Part shown: positions 1-8,057 of the stretch, in pieces
Position numbering within the stretch: position 1 is the first letter of the stretch
Layout of the letters: each line of letters opens with the position of its first letter
Assembly (NCBI GenBank): GCA_002900555.1
Contig: MUGD01000030.1
Coordinates: forward strand, 1-22,335
Length of the DNA: 22,335 bases
DNA from: Thermoplasmata archaeon M9B2D
Lineage (GTDB): Archaea > Thermoplasmatota > E2 > DHVEG-1
Direction of reading: 5' to 3'
Program-made: the position numbers and the translations under genes
Notes under the pieces: model-generated
Told to the model about the DNA's origin: nothing
The model's database searches: none
The model's input: the letters and a program-made list of their open reading frames with translations, nothing else

Positions 1-266
1 GAAAAATCCTTATCCTTCTTTTCTTTCTGCAACAGCTCAGGAGCAAGCGTTGCAAGCTCTGCTCGCTGGTCAGCAGCGGATATACGGTTTATCTGTGCGA
101 CGACCTCTGAGACAATCGGAAGAATCTCTGCTGGGGTCACCCCGTCTTTTTTTAATGCAGCGATAACTTTACCGGCAACTGCTTTTTCGTTTGCCTTTCC
201 ATTGAACAAGACCGCATTTTGCAAAGCATACTTCCGGGCTACCATTTGTATATCCTGACCAGACAT
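1..266 (-). CDS. gltX: Glutamyl-tRNA synthetase, N-terminal fragment (runs off left edge)
   Basis: Only the first 88 codons are in the window. The translation begins MSGQDIQMVARKYALQNAV, continues with FNGKANEKAVAGKVIAALKK, and has an ISAADQRAELATLAPELLQ stretch around residues 65-83. This matches the helical N-terminal extension that archaeal non-discriminating GluRS enzymes carry ahead of the catalytic Rossmann domain; the HIGH and KMSK-type motifs would lie beyond the edge. The enzyme charges tRNA with glutamate in the cytoplasm. The ATG lies two bases after the stop codon of the GGPP synthase gene, so it is probably the last or a late gene of the same transcript. The family call rests on the N-terminal region alone. 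Confidence 0.85.
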   Translation of the reverse strand, partial: MSGQDIQMVARKYALQNAVLFNGKANEKAVAGKVIAALKKDGVTPAEILPIVSEVVAQINRISAADQRAELATLAPELLQKEKKDKDF

Positions 267-268
267 GG

Positions 269-1252
269 TTACTTTTCTCGTTTGATCGTATACTCGATGA
301 GTTGAATGAGAAGTTCTTTAGCATCAGATTGTGCTAGTATCGATATTGCTTGTTTTGCCTGGTTTACAAAAGAAAGTGCACGGTGCTGTGCGTAGTCCAC
401 AGACCCAATGCTTCGAAAGATATCATAAATCATCGCGATATCGTCATCTGATGCATCGCGGTTCCCAAACGTGTCATCGAGTTGGTTCCTTTGTGTACCA
501 GTTGCATGGGTAAGGCTGTGTACTGCGATGAGGGTTTTTTTTCCATTCCTGATATCATTACCGATGTCCTTGCCTAGTGTTGTTTTTGTACTGCTGATAT
601 CAAGGTAATCATCCCAGATCTGAAACGCAAGTCCTAGTGACATTCCATATGTCTGTAGTGCGGCAATCTCGTCTGGTGTTCCGCCGCCAACCATCGCACC
701 ACCTTTACCAGAGAGTTCAAATAACACACCGGTTTTCTTTCTAATCATCTCGAGATATTCTTGTTCAGTGATGGTTTTCCGTGCTTCAAACTCCATGTCG
801 AGCTGTTGGCCTTCGCAAATAGCGATGATGCAATGGATAAAATCCTTTTGCAACTGTCGAAAGGTGGGGAAATCGACAGAGGTAGCCAGGACGGCCTCAA
901 AGGATTTTGCGAATAATAAATCTCCTGCTAGAATGGCAGCTGGTTCCCCGAATTTGACATGGACAGCAGGAAGGTTGCGTCGGAGCGTGGAATGATCCAT
1001 GATATCATCATGGACTAATGTGAAATTGTGTACTAATTCAAGGCCGGCAGCCAATGGTAACGCTTTCTGTGGATCTCCAGAGACACTTTCACAAGAAAGC
1101 ATCGTAAGAAATGGTCTGAACCGTTTGCCACCCGCAAGGGGCAGATATTTTGTTGCCTCATACAGAATCTTCGGTTGTTGCATCTGGAGATACCGTTGCC
1201 AGTATGCATTGAACATCGTGGCTTTTTTTTCTAGCTCATTCTGTATGTCCAT
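269..1252 (-). CDS. idsA: Geranylgeranyl diphosphate synthase (trans-isoprenyl diphosphate synthase)
   Basis: The 327-residue protein condenses IPP with allylic diphosphates to make the C20 precursor (possibly also C15) of archaeal membrane lipids. The first aspartate-rich motif DDIMD is at residues 82-86, followed by the arginine pair at 91-92. The second motif, DDYLD, is at 214-218, and the GKD of the typical TLGKDIGND segment follows at 227-229. GGKRFRP near 41-47 is the usual IPP-binding region. A phenylalanine sits five residues before the first motif, as in many archaeal GGPP synthases, but product length cannot be settled from this. The start overlaps the end of idi2 by 17 bases and gltX follows after two bases, so it is translated within a compact operon. 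Confidence 0.95.
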   Translation of the reverse strand: MDIQNELEKKATMFNAYWQRYLQMQQPKILYEATKYLPLAGGKRFRPFLTMLSCESVSGDPQKALPLAAGLELVHNFTLVHDDIMDHSTLRRNLPAVHVKFGEPAAILAGDLLFAKSFEAVLATSVDFPTFRQLQKDFIHCIIAICEGQQLDMEFEARKTITEQEYLEMIRKKTGVLFELSGKGGAMVGGGTPDEIAALQTYGMSLGLAFQIWDDYLDISSTKTTLGKDIGNDIRNGKKTLIAVHSLTHATGTQRNQLDDTFGNRDASDDDIAMIYDIFRSIGSVDYAQHRALSFVNQAKQAISILAQSDAKELLIQLIEYTIKREK

Positions 1253-2282
1253 ATTTCACTTCCACTGTTGACATCTTTTCAATCGTATCAACACCGACAA
1301 GGAACATGGCGATCCGCAGCTCTCTCATGATGACATCAAGCTCTAGTTCTAAGGATTTTTTATCTTTTAATGCCGGTTTTAACAGCGCATGTGCCATTCC
1401 AGCTGCGCTGGCCCCAAGAACCAAGGATTTTGCGATGTCAAGTCCATGACGAATCCCACCGGTCGCGATGATGGGCAGCTCCCAGTTGGTTGCTTTTCCG
1501 ACCTCAAGGATACAGGTTGGTGTGGGGATGCCCCAATCCCAGAACGTCTGGCCAGCACGCATGTTATGAGTGTCACCTTTGATTTTTGCGCGGTAGTACT
1601 CCACTGCAGAAAAGGAAGTCCCCCCAGCGCCTCCGACGTCAATGCCACAGATCTTTGTCTTTTTCAGCTGATGTGCAATCTTTCCAGAGATACCCGCACC
1701 ACTCTCTTTTATGATAATCGGACGCCCAAACTCGCGTGAGAGCATATCAATCGTTGCAAGGCATCCTTTCGCCTGGGCTTCACCTTCCGGTTGTATTGCC
1801 TCTTGTAAAAAATTCAAACAAACCGCAAGTACATCTGCATCAATCATCTTGACCATTTTATCTGCATTATCAAGGATCTGTTTTTTATCCCACAGCACCA
1901 TCTGAGAGGCGCCGATATTCGCTATCTTTAAGGGGACATCATAGTTTTTAATGATACTGTAAGTTTCTATAAGTTTCTGATTTTCCAGGGCAGCACGTTG
2001 CGAGCCAACTCCCATACCGATTTGAAATTTTGATGCGACAGCAGCAAGATGCTCATTTATTTTCTTCCCCTCTGAATATCCTCCAGTCATTCCTGAGATA
2101 ATCAATGGTGCATGGAGTTTCTTTCCAAATAAGTGTGACGAAAGATTAATATCTTTTTCATTAATTTCCGGGAGCGCATTATGGACGAGATGGACGTCAT
2201 CCCAGTAATTATGATGACCGGATACGTTTTCCTTTAGTGAGATTTGTACGTGTTCGCGTTTCCTTTCCTCTGTCTGGTTCAT
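1236..2282 (-). CDS. fni: Type 2 isopentenyl-diphosphate delta-isomerase (FMN- and NADPH-dependent)
   Basis: The 348-residue protein interconverts IPP and DMAPP with reduced FMN, supplying the allylic primer for the GGPP synthase next door. The family signature is complete: RKREHVQISL at 8-17, MTGG at 65-68, LNFLQEAIQPEG at 157-168 (with the conserved glutamine and glutamate around 160-161), KESGAGIS at 192-199, DVGGAGGTSF at 215-224, and TGGIRHG in the C-terminal phosphate-binding part. Length is normal for type 2 enzymes. The ATG overlaps the stop codon of the upstream kinase gene in an ATGA arrangement, and a GGAG element sits within the end of that gene, so translation is probably coupled. 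Order kinase, isomerase, prenyltransferase follows the last steps of the archaeal pathway. Confidence 0.96.
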   Translation of the reverse strand: MNQTEERKREHVQISLKENVSGHHNYWDDVHLVHNALPEINEKDINLSSHLFGKKLHAPLIISGMTGGYSEGKKINEHLAAVASKFQIGMGVGSQRAALENQKLIETYSIIKNYDVPLKIANIGASQMVLWDKKQILDNADKMVKMIDADVLAVCLNFLQEAIQPEGEAQAKGCLATIDMLSREFGRPIIIKESGAGISGKIAHQLKKTKICGIDVGGAGGTSFSAVEYYRAKIKGDTHNMRAGQTFWDWGIPTPTCILEVGKATNWELPIIATGGIRHGLDIAKSLVLGASAAGMAHALLKPALKDKKSLELELDVIMRELRIAMFLVGVDTIEKMSTVEVKYGHTE

Positions 2283-3047
2283 ATACTATCTCCATATACG
2301 ATAGTTGACCGCACCTTTTTCCCTTTTAATGTATCGTATAGACGGTTATGTATATTACCATTCAATAAAATAGTATCTACACCCTCTCGTGCAATCTGTT
2401 TTATGGTGTGAAGTTTTCCTTTCATACCTTCTGTTACATCCGCATGGGCATTAACCCGTGTTGTGAGTGTATCTAAATCCCTTCTGGTTGCCTTCTCGAT
2501 GAAGGTTGCGTTTTTTTCCGTCTTTGGGTTGGCTGAGTATACCCCATCCTCATCAAGGACGAATATGACCTTCTCTGGTTTGAACTCTGCTGCAAGTACC
2601 TGAAGGAGCAAATCTCCAGAGCATATCGAAAAACCAAGTCGTGTGTCAAGGGCGACGTCACCAAAACTGACAGGAGTGAATCCTAAATCGAGGTAGTGTT
2701 CGAATATCGTGTAATTCATGATTTGACATGGAGAGGATTGCATGGGGTGGAATGGAGACAGCAGGGATATCATGGCTATGCAGTGAGGCAAGAACAAGAC
2801 TGTTGAGATGTTGAACCATCGCCTGTGTACGGGCAAATCCTTTTATTTGTTTTTTTTGCTTAAACCCGTTATGTAACCGATATTGCTTTGCGATGATGTG
2901 GCCAAAGGACCCTGCACCATGTATCAAAATGACCTGTTTGTTTGCCTTTTTTATCTCAGCAGCAAGCTGGTCTACTACCTTTTGTTTGAAACAGCATTCT
3001 TTCTCTTTGTTGGTAATAACGCTCCCACCAAGTTTTATGATAAACAT
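2279..3047 (-). CDS. ipk: Isopentenyl phosphate kinase, interrupted by an apparent one-base frameshift
   Basis: This amino-acid-kinase-fold enzyme phosphorylates isopentenyl phosphate to IPP in the archaeal mevalonate pathway. The N-terminal frame (from ATG 3047) has KLGGS at 5-9, a second lysine at 14, and HGAGSFGH ending in the expected catalytic histidine at 50. The C-terminal frame has FGDVALD, SGD, the LDEDGVYSANPK stretch and VTEGMKGK. The two halves lie in different frames: dropping one base of the four-G run at 2744-2747 (CCCC on the coding strand) restores one 255-residue protein reading IPAVSIPPMQSS, the usual family length. The rest of the operon is intact, so a sequencing or assembly slip is as likely as a true lesion. 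The stop overlaps the idi2 start. Confidence 0.85.
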
Positions 3048-3068
3048 ACTGTACCAGCATGAAACTAG

Positions 3069-3079
3069 CTATAAAAAAG
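3069..3079 (-). promoter_or_regulatory. TATA box of the isoprenoid operon
   Basis: The minus strand reads CTTTTTTATAG. Its centre is about 26 bases before the ipk ATG at 3047, so transcription would start at or next to the start codon. No ribosome binding site is present there, which fits a leaderless mRNA. Confidence 0.6.
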
Positions 3080-3121
3080 CATTGTGATGAAGTGTTATGA
3101 GTGGATTACGGAAACTCTTAG

Positions 3122-3409
3122 TTATTCTTTTCGAAGTGAGAACGGTGGTTTATCCTTGTTTTGCTCTTGGATGAGCCAGAGAGAAATCGGCATGGCAGAT
3201 GCGGATGGGCGCATAGTGCTTTGAGACCATTGGATGAAGTCCTGTTCTGGTTTGTTTGTACGGCAGTCCTCGCAAATAAAAAATTTTTCATCGAAGACCA
3301 GCCCGCTTTGATGATCCTTGAGATGGAACCTCTGTTTACACATCTCGCATGTTTTTTCTGAAATAGATACTCCTCCTAAACCACTTCCAAATCTTCGGAT
3401 TGTGATCAC
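3122..3409 (-). CDS. Small zinc-finger protein of unknown function
   Basis: The 95-residue product has two CxxC knuckles, CEMC near residues 21-24 and CEDC near 46-49, separated by a hydrophobic/charged stretch, which suggests one bound zinc. The C-terminal part is polar and has no recognised motif. I do not recognise a family. The start is a GTG; the only in-frame ATG is inside the first knuckle. A TATA box at 3424-3436 would place the transcription start within a few bases of this GTG, supporting a leaderless start here. The gene lies just upstream of the isoprenoid operon on the same strand, but that operon has its own promoter, so co-regulation is not shown. Confidence 0.55.
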   Translation of the reverse strand: MITIRRFGSGLGGVSISEKTCEMCKQRFHLKDHQSGLVFDEKFFICEDCRTNKPEQDFIQWSQSTMRPSASAMPISLWLIQEQNKDKPPFSLRKE

Positions 3410-3423
3410 ACATCTTTATGAGA

Positions 3424-3436
3424 TTTATATATAAAA
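3424..3436. promoter_or_regulatory. TATA box (TTTATATATAAAA), possibly bidirectional
   Basis: This near-palindromic element is the right distance from the GTG of the minus-strand zinc-finger gene to drive a leaderless mRNA. In the plus direction it would start transcription near 3457, just before the foldable segment at 3471-3537. Both readings are inferred from spacing. Confidence 0.5.
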
Positions 3437-3456
3437 CCCTTTTGGATGAAAAGAAA

Positions 3457-3540
3457 AAAAGAGAGGGATGGGATGCAATCGGAACAGGAAAGTGGCAGAA
3501 ATGCCAGCAACCCTCGGCTGGCATGTCCTCCGTATCCAAG
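3457..3540 (+). ncRNA. Candidate structured RNA or leader element
   Basis: No convincing gene occupies 3410-3696. Within it, three nested complementary segments can be seen: GGATGC 3471-3476 with GTATCC 3532-3537 (one G-U pair), AGGA 3486-3489 with TCCT 3526-3529, and a perfect 8-bp stem ATGCCAGC 3501-3508 with GCTGGCAT 3517-3524 around an 8-base loop. A TATA box lies about 25-30 bases before the segment. It may be a small RNA or part of the leader of the methyltransferase downstream. It matches no RNA class I know. Confidence 0.3.
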
Positions 3541-3569
3541 GTCAATTATTTATGGAAAGGTCGTTCATG

Positions 3570-3578
3570 TTTATATAT
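3570..3578 (+). promoter_or_regulatory. TATA box upstream of the RNA methyltransferase gene
   Basis: TTTATATAT predicts a start site near 3600, giving a leader of roughly 100 bases before the ATG at 3697. The leader contains a 36-codon GTG-initiated frame (3590-3700) whose TGA overlaps that ATG. The predicted start site lies after the GTG, so the frame is probably not translated. Confidence 0.45.
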
Positions 3579-3696
3579 CTCTAGCAGAGGTGAGTGAAAC
3601 TATTCGATGGCTTTGTCTTAAAAAAAATGAAAGAACAGAAGGTGATTTTATTAATCAGCTGACTATGTTGGACATAGCGCTACAAGGGTCGCTTCC

Positions 3697-4917
3697 ATGA
3701 TAAATATCGTACGAGACAGTATTTTGGAGCTTGCACCAGAGATTTTCAAAGCAATACGTAAAGTTTTTTGGAATACTACGTACGCAACAAAGGCGATTCA
3801 TCAAAGGTTAAATGATCATCAGAGGTGGGACGACCACAAACGTGGAATGTTTTCAGAGACGACCTATGACCTTATCAGATGGTGGAGACCACTCTGGTAC
3901 ATCATCGACACAGAACCCTCATCAGCTGACGAAGATCTTCAGAAGCTCCTTACGATATATTTATTTTCAAAGAAGGGGGATATCACAGAACTACAGAAGA
4001 AAAAAGGGTTGGATGTACCAAAGGTGTTACAACGGATACAGACCGTAAAGACATCAAGAGTGCTACGCGAGTCACTCCCCGACTGGCTCGATGCACGAGG
4101 GGAAAAAGAGCTGGGATCACGATGGGACCGTGTTATTAGCTCATTAAATACAAACCCTAATCTGACCATACGAGTCAACACCCTGAAAACAACTGGTAAG
4201 GATCTCTCGATAGTTCTTCGCAAACAAGGAATCATCGCTGAGTCAATCAATGGAACTTCCGATGCATTGATCATTAAAGAAAAAACAAACGTTTTCAGAC
4301 TCCCCAGTTTCAAGACAGGTCTCTTCGAGGTTCAAGATGTCGCGTCGCAGATGGTCAGCAGGATTCTTAATCCACAACCAAGCATGCGTGTTATCGATGC
4401 TTGTGCAGGAGAGGGAAGCAAAACCCTACATCTTGCGTCGTTGATGAAAAACAAAGGCAAAATCATTGCCCTCGACACCCAGGAATGGAGATTAAAGCAG
4501 CTACGAAAACGAGCGGTAAAAGCAGGCGCTGACACTATCGAAACACGACTCATCTCTTCTTCAAAAATCTATAAACGAATGAAGGGTACTGCCGATAAAC
4601 TACTCCTTGATGTTCCCTGCTCAGGTCTTGGGACGCTCCGGAGGAACCCAGACATAAAATGGAAGCTTACAGCCACAGACCTGGACCGACTACAAAATCT
4701 ACAATATGAGCTTCTTGAACGGTATTCGCCTTTGATCAAGGTAAAAGCGACTATGGTCTATTCCGTCTGCAGCATTCTCCCCTCAGAAGGGGAGGAACAG
4801 ATCCAACGATTCCTCAAAAACCATGAACCATTCCGTCTCCTAAAAGAGAAACGATACTGGCCTGATACTGATGGGACTGATGGGTTCTACATCGCATATA
4901 TGGAAAGAATATTCTAA
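3697..4917 (+). CDS. RsmB/NOL1/NOP2/Sun-family RNA cytosine-C5 methyltransferase
   Basis: The 406-residue enzyme transfers a methyl group from S-adenosylmethionine to C5 of a cytosine in rRNA or tRNA. Motifs in order are EVQDVASQM at 211-219, the SAM-binding DACAGEGSKT near 234-243, the acidic ALD at 258-260, motif IV DVPCSG at 305-310 with Cys308, and VYSVCS at 354-359 with Cys358. These two cysteines are the releasing and nucleophilic pair of the family. Residues 1 to about 150 form a helical N-terminal part like that of RsmB relatives rather than a PUA domain. The exact target base cannot be told from sequence. The ATG has a poor ribosome binding site, and the promoter is probably the TATA box near 3570. 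Confidence 0.9.
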   Translation: MINIVRDSILELAPEIFKAIRKVFWNTTYATKAIHQRLNDHQRWDDHKRGMFSETTYDLIRWWRPLWYIIDTEPSSADEDLQKLLTIYLFSKKGDITELQKKKGLDVPKVLQRIQTVKTSRVLRESLPDWLDARGEKELGSRWDRVISSLNTNPNLTIRVNTLKTTGKDLSIVLRKQGIIAESINGTSDALIIKEKTNVFRLPSFKTGLFEVQDVASQMVSRILNPQPSMRVIDACAGEGSKTLHLASLMKNKGKIIALDTQEWRLKQLRKRAVKAGADTIETRLISSSKIYKRMKGTADKLLLDVPCSGLGTLRRNPDIKWKLTATDLDRLQNLQYELLERYSPLIKVKATMVYSVCSILPSEGEEQIQRFLKNHEPFRLLKEKRYWPDTDGTDGFYIAYMERIF

Positions 4918-4998
4918 GGAGAGTGACGAAACACTCTAAAAGGAACGACAAATATCTACTATCTCCTCGAAAAACAAAAAGAAAGGTGGCCTCATACA

Positions 4999-5763
4999 AT
5001 GAAAGTATTAAGTTGGAATGTCAACGGTCTTCGAGCGGTAGAGAAAAAAGGATTTTTCCCCTGGTTTCAGACTGAATCCCCTGACATCCTCTGCCTCCAA
5101 GAGATAAAAGCAACACCAGAACAACTACCGCCACATTTGAAAAACATACCAGGGTATCATATATTCTGGAACCCTGCAGAGAGAAAGGGGTATAGTGGCG
5201 TTGCAACCTTCTCAAAGATAAAACCAACAGCAATAAAAACTGGGTTTGGCAGAGAAGAGTTCGACAGCGAAGGTCGCATCCTCATCACAGAATTCCCCTC
5301 GTTTACCTTATGTAACATATATTTCCCAAATGGGAAAAAAAACAAAGAACGACTTCAATACAAGCTTGATTTTTACAACGAGTTCCTCAGCTATGCTGAT
5401 GACCAAAAGACACAACATCACCATATCATCGTCTGTGGCGACTTTAACACAGCTCATAAAGAAATTGACCTTGCACGACCAAAGGAAAACGAGCACATCT
5501 CCGGGTTTTTACCAGTGGAAAGAGCATGGATAGACACGTTCATCGACCATGGATATGTCGATACGTTCCGGACGTTTCATGCCGAACCGAACCAGTATTC
5601 ATGGTGGGATCTAAAAACTGGTGCACGAGCGAGAAACGTTGGCTGGAGAATCGATTATTTCTTTGTGAACAAAGAGTTCCTCGCAAAGGTGAAAAACGCG
5701 TTTATCCTTTCGCAGGTGATGGGATCTGACCATTGCCCCGTTGGCATAGAAGTCAAACCATGA
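4999..5763 (+). CDS. xthA: Exodeoxyribonuclease III / AP endonuclease
   Basis: The 254-residue protein belongs to the exonuclease III family, which cuts DNA at abasic sites and removes 3' blocking groups in base excision repair. Visible motifs are [10 protein letters not shown] (Asn7), LCLQEIKA with the metal-binding Glu35, YFPNG near 108-112, CGDFNTAH with Asp148 and Asn150, GWRIDYFF near 215-222 and GSDHCP with Asp244-His245. All catalytic residues are present and length is typical. An AGGTGG-like ribosome binding site lies about ten bases before the ATG. The stop overlaps an ATG of the next frame. It fits functionally with the glycosylases at 18.7-20.1 kb, though they are far away. Confidence 0.96.
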   Translation: MKVLSWNVNGLRAVEKKGFFPWFQTESPDILCLQEIKATPEQLPPHLKNIPGYHIFWNPAERKGYSGVATFSKIKPTAIKTGFGREEFDSEGRILITEFPSFTLCNIYFPNGKKNKERLQYKLDFYNEFLSYADDQKTQHHHIIVCGDFNTAHKEIDLARPKENEHISGFLPVERAWIDTFIDHGYVDTFRTFHAEPNQYSWWDLKTGARARNVGWRIDYFFVNKEFLAKVKNAFILSQVMGSDHCPVGIEVKP

Positions 5764-5780
5764 AGAAGGAGAGAGCAGAA

Positions 5781-7283
5781 ATGAAAGAGTCACTGGATTT
5801 CATCTATAAAGAACAAAAAGAACTATCCCATTATGGTGGCATCGCTGCGCTACTGGGATGGGACCAGATGACGTATATGCCATCAAAAGGAAGCAAAGGA
5901 CGCGCAGAGCAACTATCGCTTATCTCCCGTTTAGTCCATGAACGAGTGACCTCTGAGACGTTCTATAAACATCTCAAAGGATTGTATGACGAACAAAACA
6001 ACCTTCCAGAGAAAGACTGCATCGTTGTAAGGAAATTGTTCCATGATGTCGAAAAAGCACGAAAAATTCCTTCAGCATTTGTAGAAAAAATGGCAAGGAC
6101 TACGTCCATCGCATATGCAGTGTGGCAGGAATCACGAGAAAAAGACAAGTTTACGTTGTTTCAACCACATCTTGAGACCATCATAGAACTTGAGAAACAA
6201 TACTGTGATTACGTCAAACTCCCGGGTCATCCATATAATAGTTTGCTTGATGACTATGAGGAGGGGATGACGGTGGATGTCCTACGAAAGGAATTCTCTG
6301 CCCTACGCAAACACCTCGTAGAGATTTTACAGAAAATAACGGCAAGCACGGTGTATGAGAAACAACACCCGGTTAAGATGACGTTTGACGTTGTTCAACA
6401 AAAACACCTATGCGACATCCTTCTTACACGGCTGAACCTTCCTTTAGACCGGGCACGTCTTGATGTCTCCACGCATCCCTTTACGACCTCAATAGATGAT
6501 GATGATGTTCGATTCACCACCAACTACCAGCGAGAGGGCTTTTTATCCTCCTTTTTCTCCACTATGCATGAGGCGGGTCATGCACTTTATGAGTTGGGGA
6601 TCCTGAAAGGTGAATACAAAGATACAGTCATCTCTGACGCGCCCTCCCTTGGCATCCATGAATCACAATCCCGGTTATGGGAAAATATGATAGCGAGAAG
6701 TAAACCGTTCTGGATGTACATCACCCCAGTGTTTCAGAGAATCGCACCAGATGTAAGTAAAGATATGGACCTTGAGAAGTGGTATCGATTGGTAAACCAA
6801 GTAAGGCCATCGCTGATACGAGTCGAGGCTGATGAGCTGACGTACTGCCTTCATGTGATTCTGCGCTTTGAACTGGAACTGGATCTTCTTGACGAAAAAA
6901 TCACGGTTGCCGAACTTCCAAGGCACTGGAATCAGAAAATCACTGATTTTTTAGGAGTCACGCCAAAAACTGACAGGGATGGGGTGCTGCAGGATATGCA
7001 TTGGAGCGGGGGGGAGTTTGGGTATTTCCCAACATATGCGATTGGGACGATTTATGCCTCACAACTCTTCAGACAGCTCCAACAAGACCATCCGAACACC
7101 CAGGATGAAATCACGAAAGGGGATTTCATGACGATATCACAGTGGCTTTCCAAGCATGTGTATCAATACGGTTCGTTGATGACCGCGGACGATATCATCA
7201 AAAAAACCTGTGGCGAGGGGTTAAATTCTAAAGTCTTTCTCACATATCTAAAAGAGAAATACTATCGATTATATGATGTATAA
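5781..7283 (+). CDS. M32-family metallocarboxypeptidase (carboxypeptidase Taq type)
   Basis: The 500-residue cytoplasmic zinc peptidase removes C-terminal amino acids from peptides. The active-site motif HEAGH is at 263-267 (His263, Glu264, His267) and the third ligand is Glu294 in GIHESQSRLWEN, both characteristic of M32. ALLGWDQMTYMP at 23-34 is the usual N-terminal signature, and length is typical. I chose ATG 5781 because AAGGAGAG sits seven bases before it; an in-frame ATG at 5760 overlaps the xthA stop and is the alternative. The gene forms part of a xthA-peptidase-phosphoglycerate mutase run with almost no spacing. No signal peptide is visible. Confidence 0.95.
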   Translation: MKESLDFIYKEQKELSHYGGIAALLGWDQMTYMPSKGSKGRAEQLSLISRLVHERVTSETFYKHLKGLYDEQNNLPEKDCIVVRKLFHDVEKARKIPSAFVEKMARTTSIAYAVWQESREKDKFTLFQPHLETIIELEKQYCDYVKLPGHPYNSLLDDYEEGMTVDVLRKEFSALRKHLVEILQKITASTVYEKQHPVKMTFDVVQQKHLCDILLTRLNLPLDRARLDVSTHPFTTSIDDDDVRFTTNYQREGFLSSFFSTMHEAGHALYELGILKGEYKDTVISDAPSLGIHESQSRLWENMIARSKPFWMYITPVFQRIAPDVSKDMDLEKWYRLVNQVRPSLIRVEADELTYCLHVILRFELELDLLDEKITVAELPRHWNQKITDFLGVTPKTDRDGVLQDMHWSGGEFGYFPTYAIGTIYASQLFRQLQQDHPNTQDEITKGDFMTISQWLSKHVYQYGSLMTADDIIKKTCGEGLNSKVFLTYLKEKYYRLYDV

Positions 7284-7290
7284 GGTGGTG

Positions 7291-7977
7291 ATGACCCTGG
7301 GAACGATGGTGTTAGTGAGGCATGGGCAATCCCAATGGAACTTAGAGAATCGGTTCACCGGCTGGGTGGACGTCCCCCTCTCCATTAAAGGAAGGGAGGA
7401 GGCAATCTCCGCAGGGAAAAAACTTAAGGACATGCGCTTTGACACAATATACGTCTCTCATCTTCTAAGAGCAATTCAGACGCTGCATTACATTCTGCTT
7501 GAGCTCTCAGATACACGAATCCCCATCGTGTACCACGAGGAGAAACGTATCCATGACTGGGAACATTACAGCGGTGATCGGGATAAGGAGATTCCAATCT
7601 ATCAGTCCGTTGACCTGGCAGAACGGTACTATGGTGACCTGCAGGGGTTTAACAAGGCAGAAACCATGAAGAAATACGGTGATGAACAGGTACACCTCTG
7701 GCGGCGTAGCTACGATATCAACCCGCCCAATGGAGAAAGCCTAAAAGATACCTGTGAACGAACAATACCGTATTATCAAAACCATATTTTACCACAGGTA
7801 AAGACAGGGAAAAACGTACTTATTGTGGCTCATGGGAATAGCCTGCGGTCTATCACAAAATATGTGGAAAATATCTCTGATAGGGATATCCCGAACGTTG
7901 AGATTCCGACGGGTGTACCGATCGTCTATACCTTTGACCCTGAGATGAAGCTTAAAAATAAGGTGCTTCTTTCATAG
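7291..7977 (+). CDS. gpmA: 2,3-bisphosphoglycerate-dependent phosphoglycerate mutase
   Basis: The roughly 228-residue enzyme interconverts 3- and 2-phosphoglycerate in glycolysis and gluconeogenesis. It has VRHGQSQWN with the phosphorylated His11, NRFTGWVDVPLS, AERYYGDLQGFNKAE with Glu111, INPPNGES, and VAHGNSLR with His181, the full dPGM pattern. A segment around residues 77-106 (YHEEKRIHDWEHYSGDRDKEI) differs from the common bacterial form. The preferred start is ATG 7291 just after AGGTGGTG; ATG 7273 overlaps the upstream peptidase and ATG 7306 is also possible. Many archaea use the cofactor-independent mutase instead, so this copy may have been acquired. A T-rich run (7996-8002) after the stop may end the transcript. 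Confidence 0.92.
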   Translation: MTLGTMVLVRHGQSQWNLENRFTGWVDVPLSIKGREEAISAGKKLKDMRFDTIYVSHLLRAIQTLHYILLELSDTRIPIVYHEEKRIHDWEHYSGDRDKEIPIYQSVDLAERYYGDLQGFNKAETMKKYGDEQVHLWRRSYDINPPNGESLKDTCERTIPYYQNHILPQVKTGKNVLIVAHGNSLRSITKYVENISDRDIPNVEIPTGVPIVYTFDPEMKLKNKVLLS

Positions 7978-8018
7978 GACAAAACCTAAATACCTGTTTT
8001 TTATCACTGTTTAATACA

Positions 8019-8030
8019 TTTATTATATAT
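8019..8030 (+). promoter_or_regulatory. TATA box of the ABC exporter operon
   Basis: TTTATTATATAT lies about 30 bases before the ATG at 8058. The GAGAGGAA just before that ATG could act as a ribosome binding site on a short leader. Confidence 0.5.
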
Positions 8031-8057
8031 GAAAAAAAATATTATACGTGAGAGGAA

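Noticed and set aside
3466..3478. A 13-base match (GGATGGGATGCAA) between the two RNA candidates, on opposite strands (second copy 18641-18653)
   Set aside because: In 22 kb several 13-base matches are expected by chance, and the surrounding bases do not align.
3446..3700. An 84-codon plus-strand frame whose stop overlaps the methyltransferase start
   Set aside because: The first half is low-complexity and crosses the foldable segment. The second TATA box at 3570 would start transcription after its only plausible internal start (GTG 3590). No domain or conserved-looking stretch is visible.
4921..4936. Small hairpin GAGTG/CACTC after the methyltransferase as a terminator
   Set aside because: The stem is only five pairs and no T-run follows it; xthA follows closely on the same strand.
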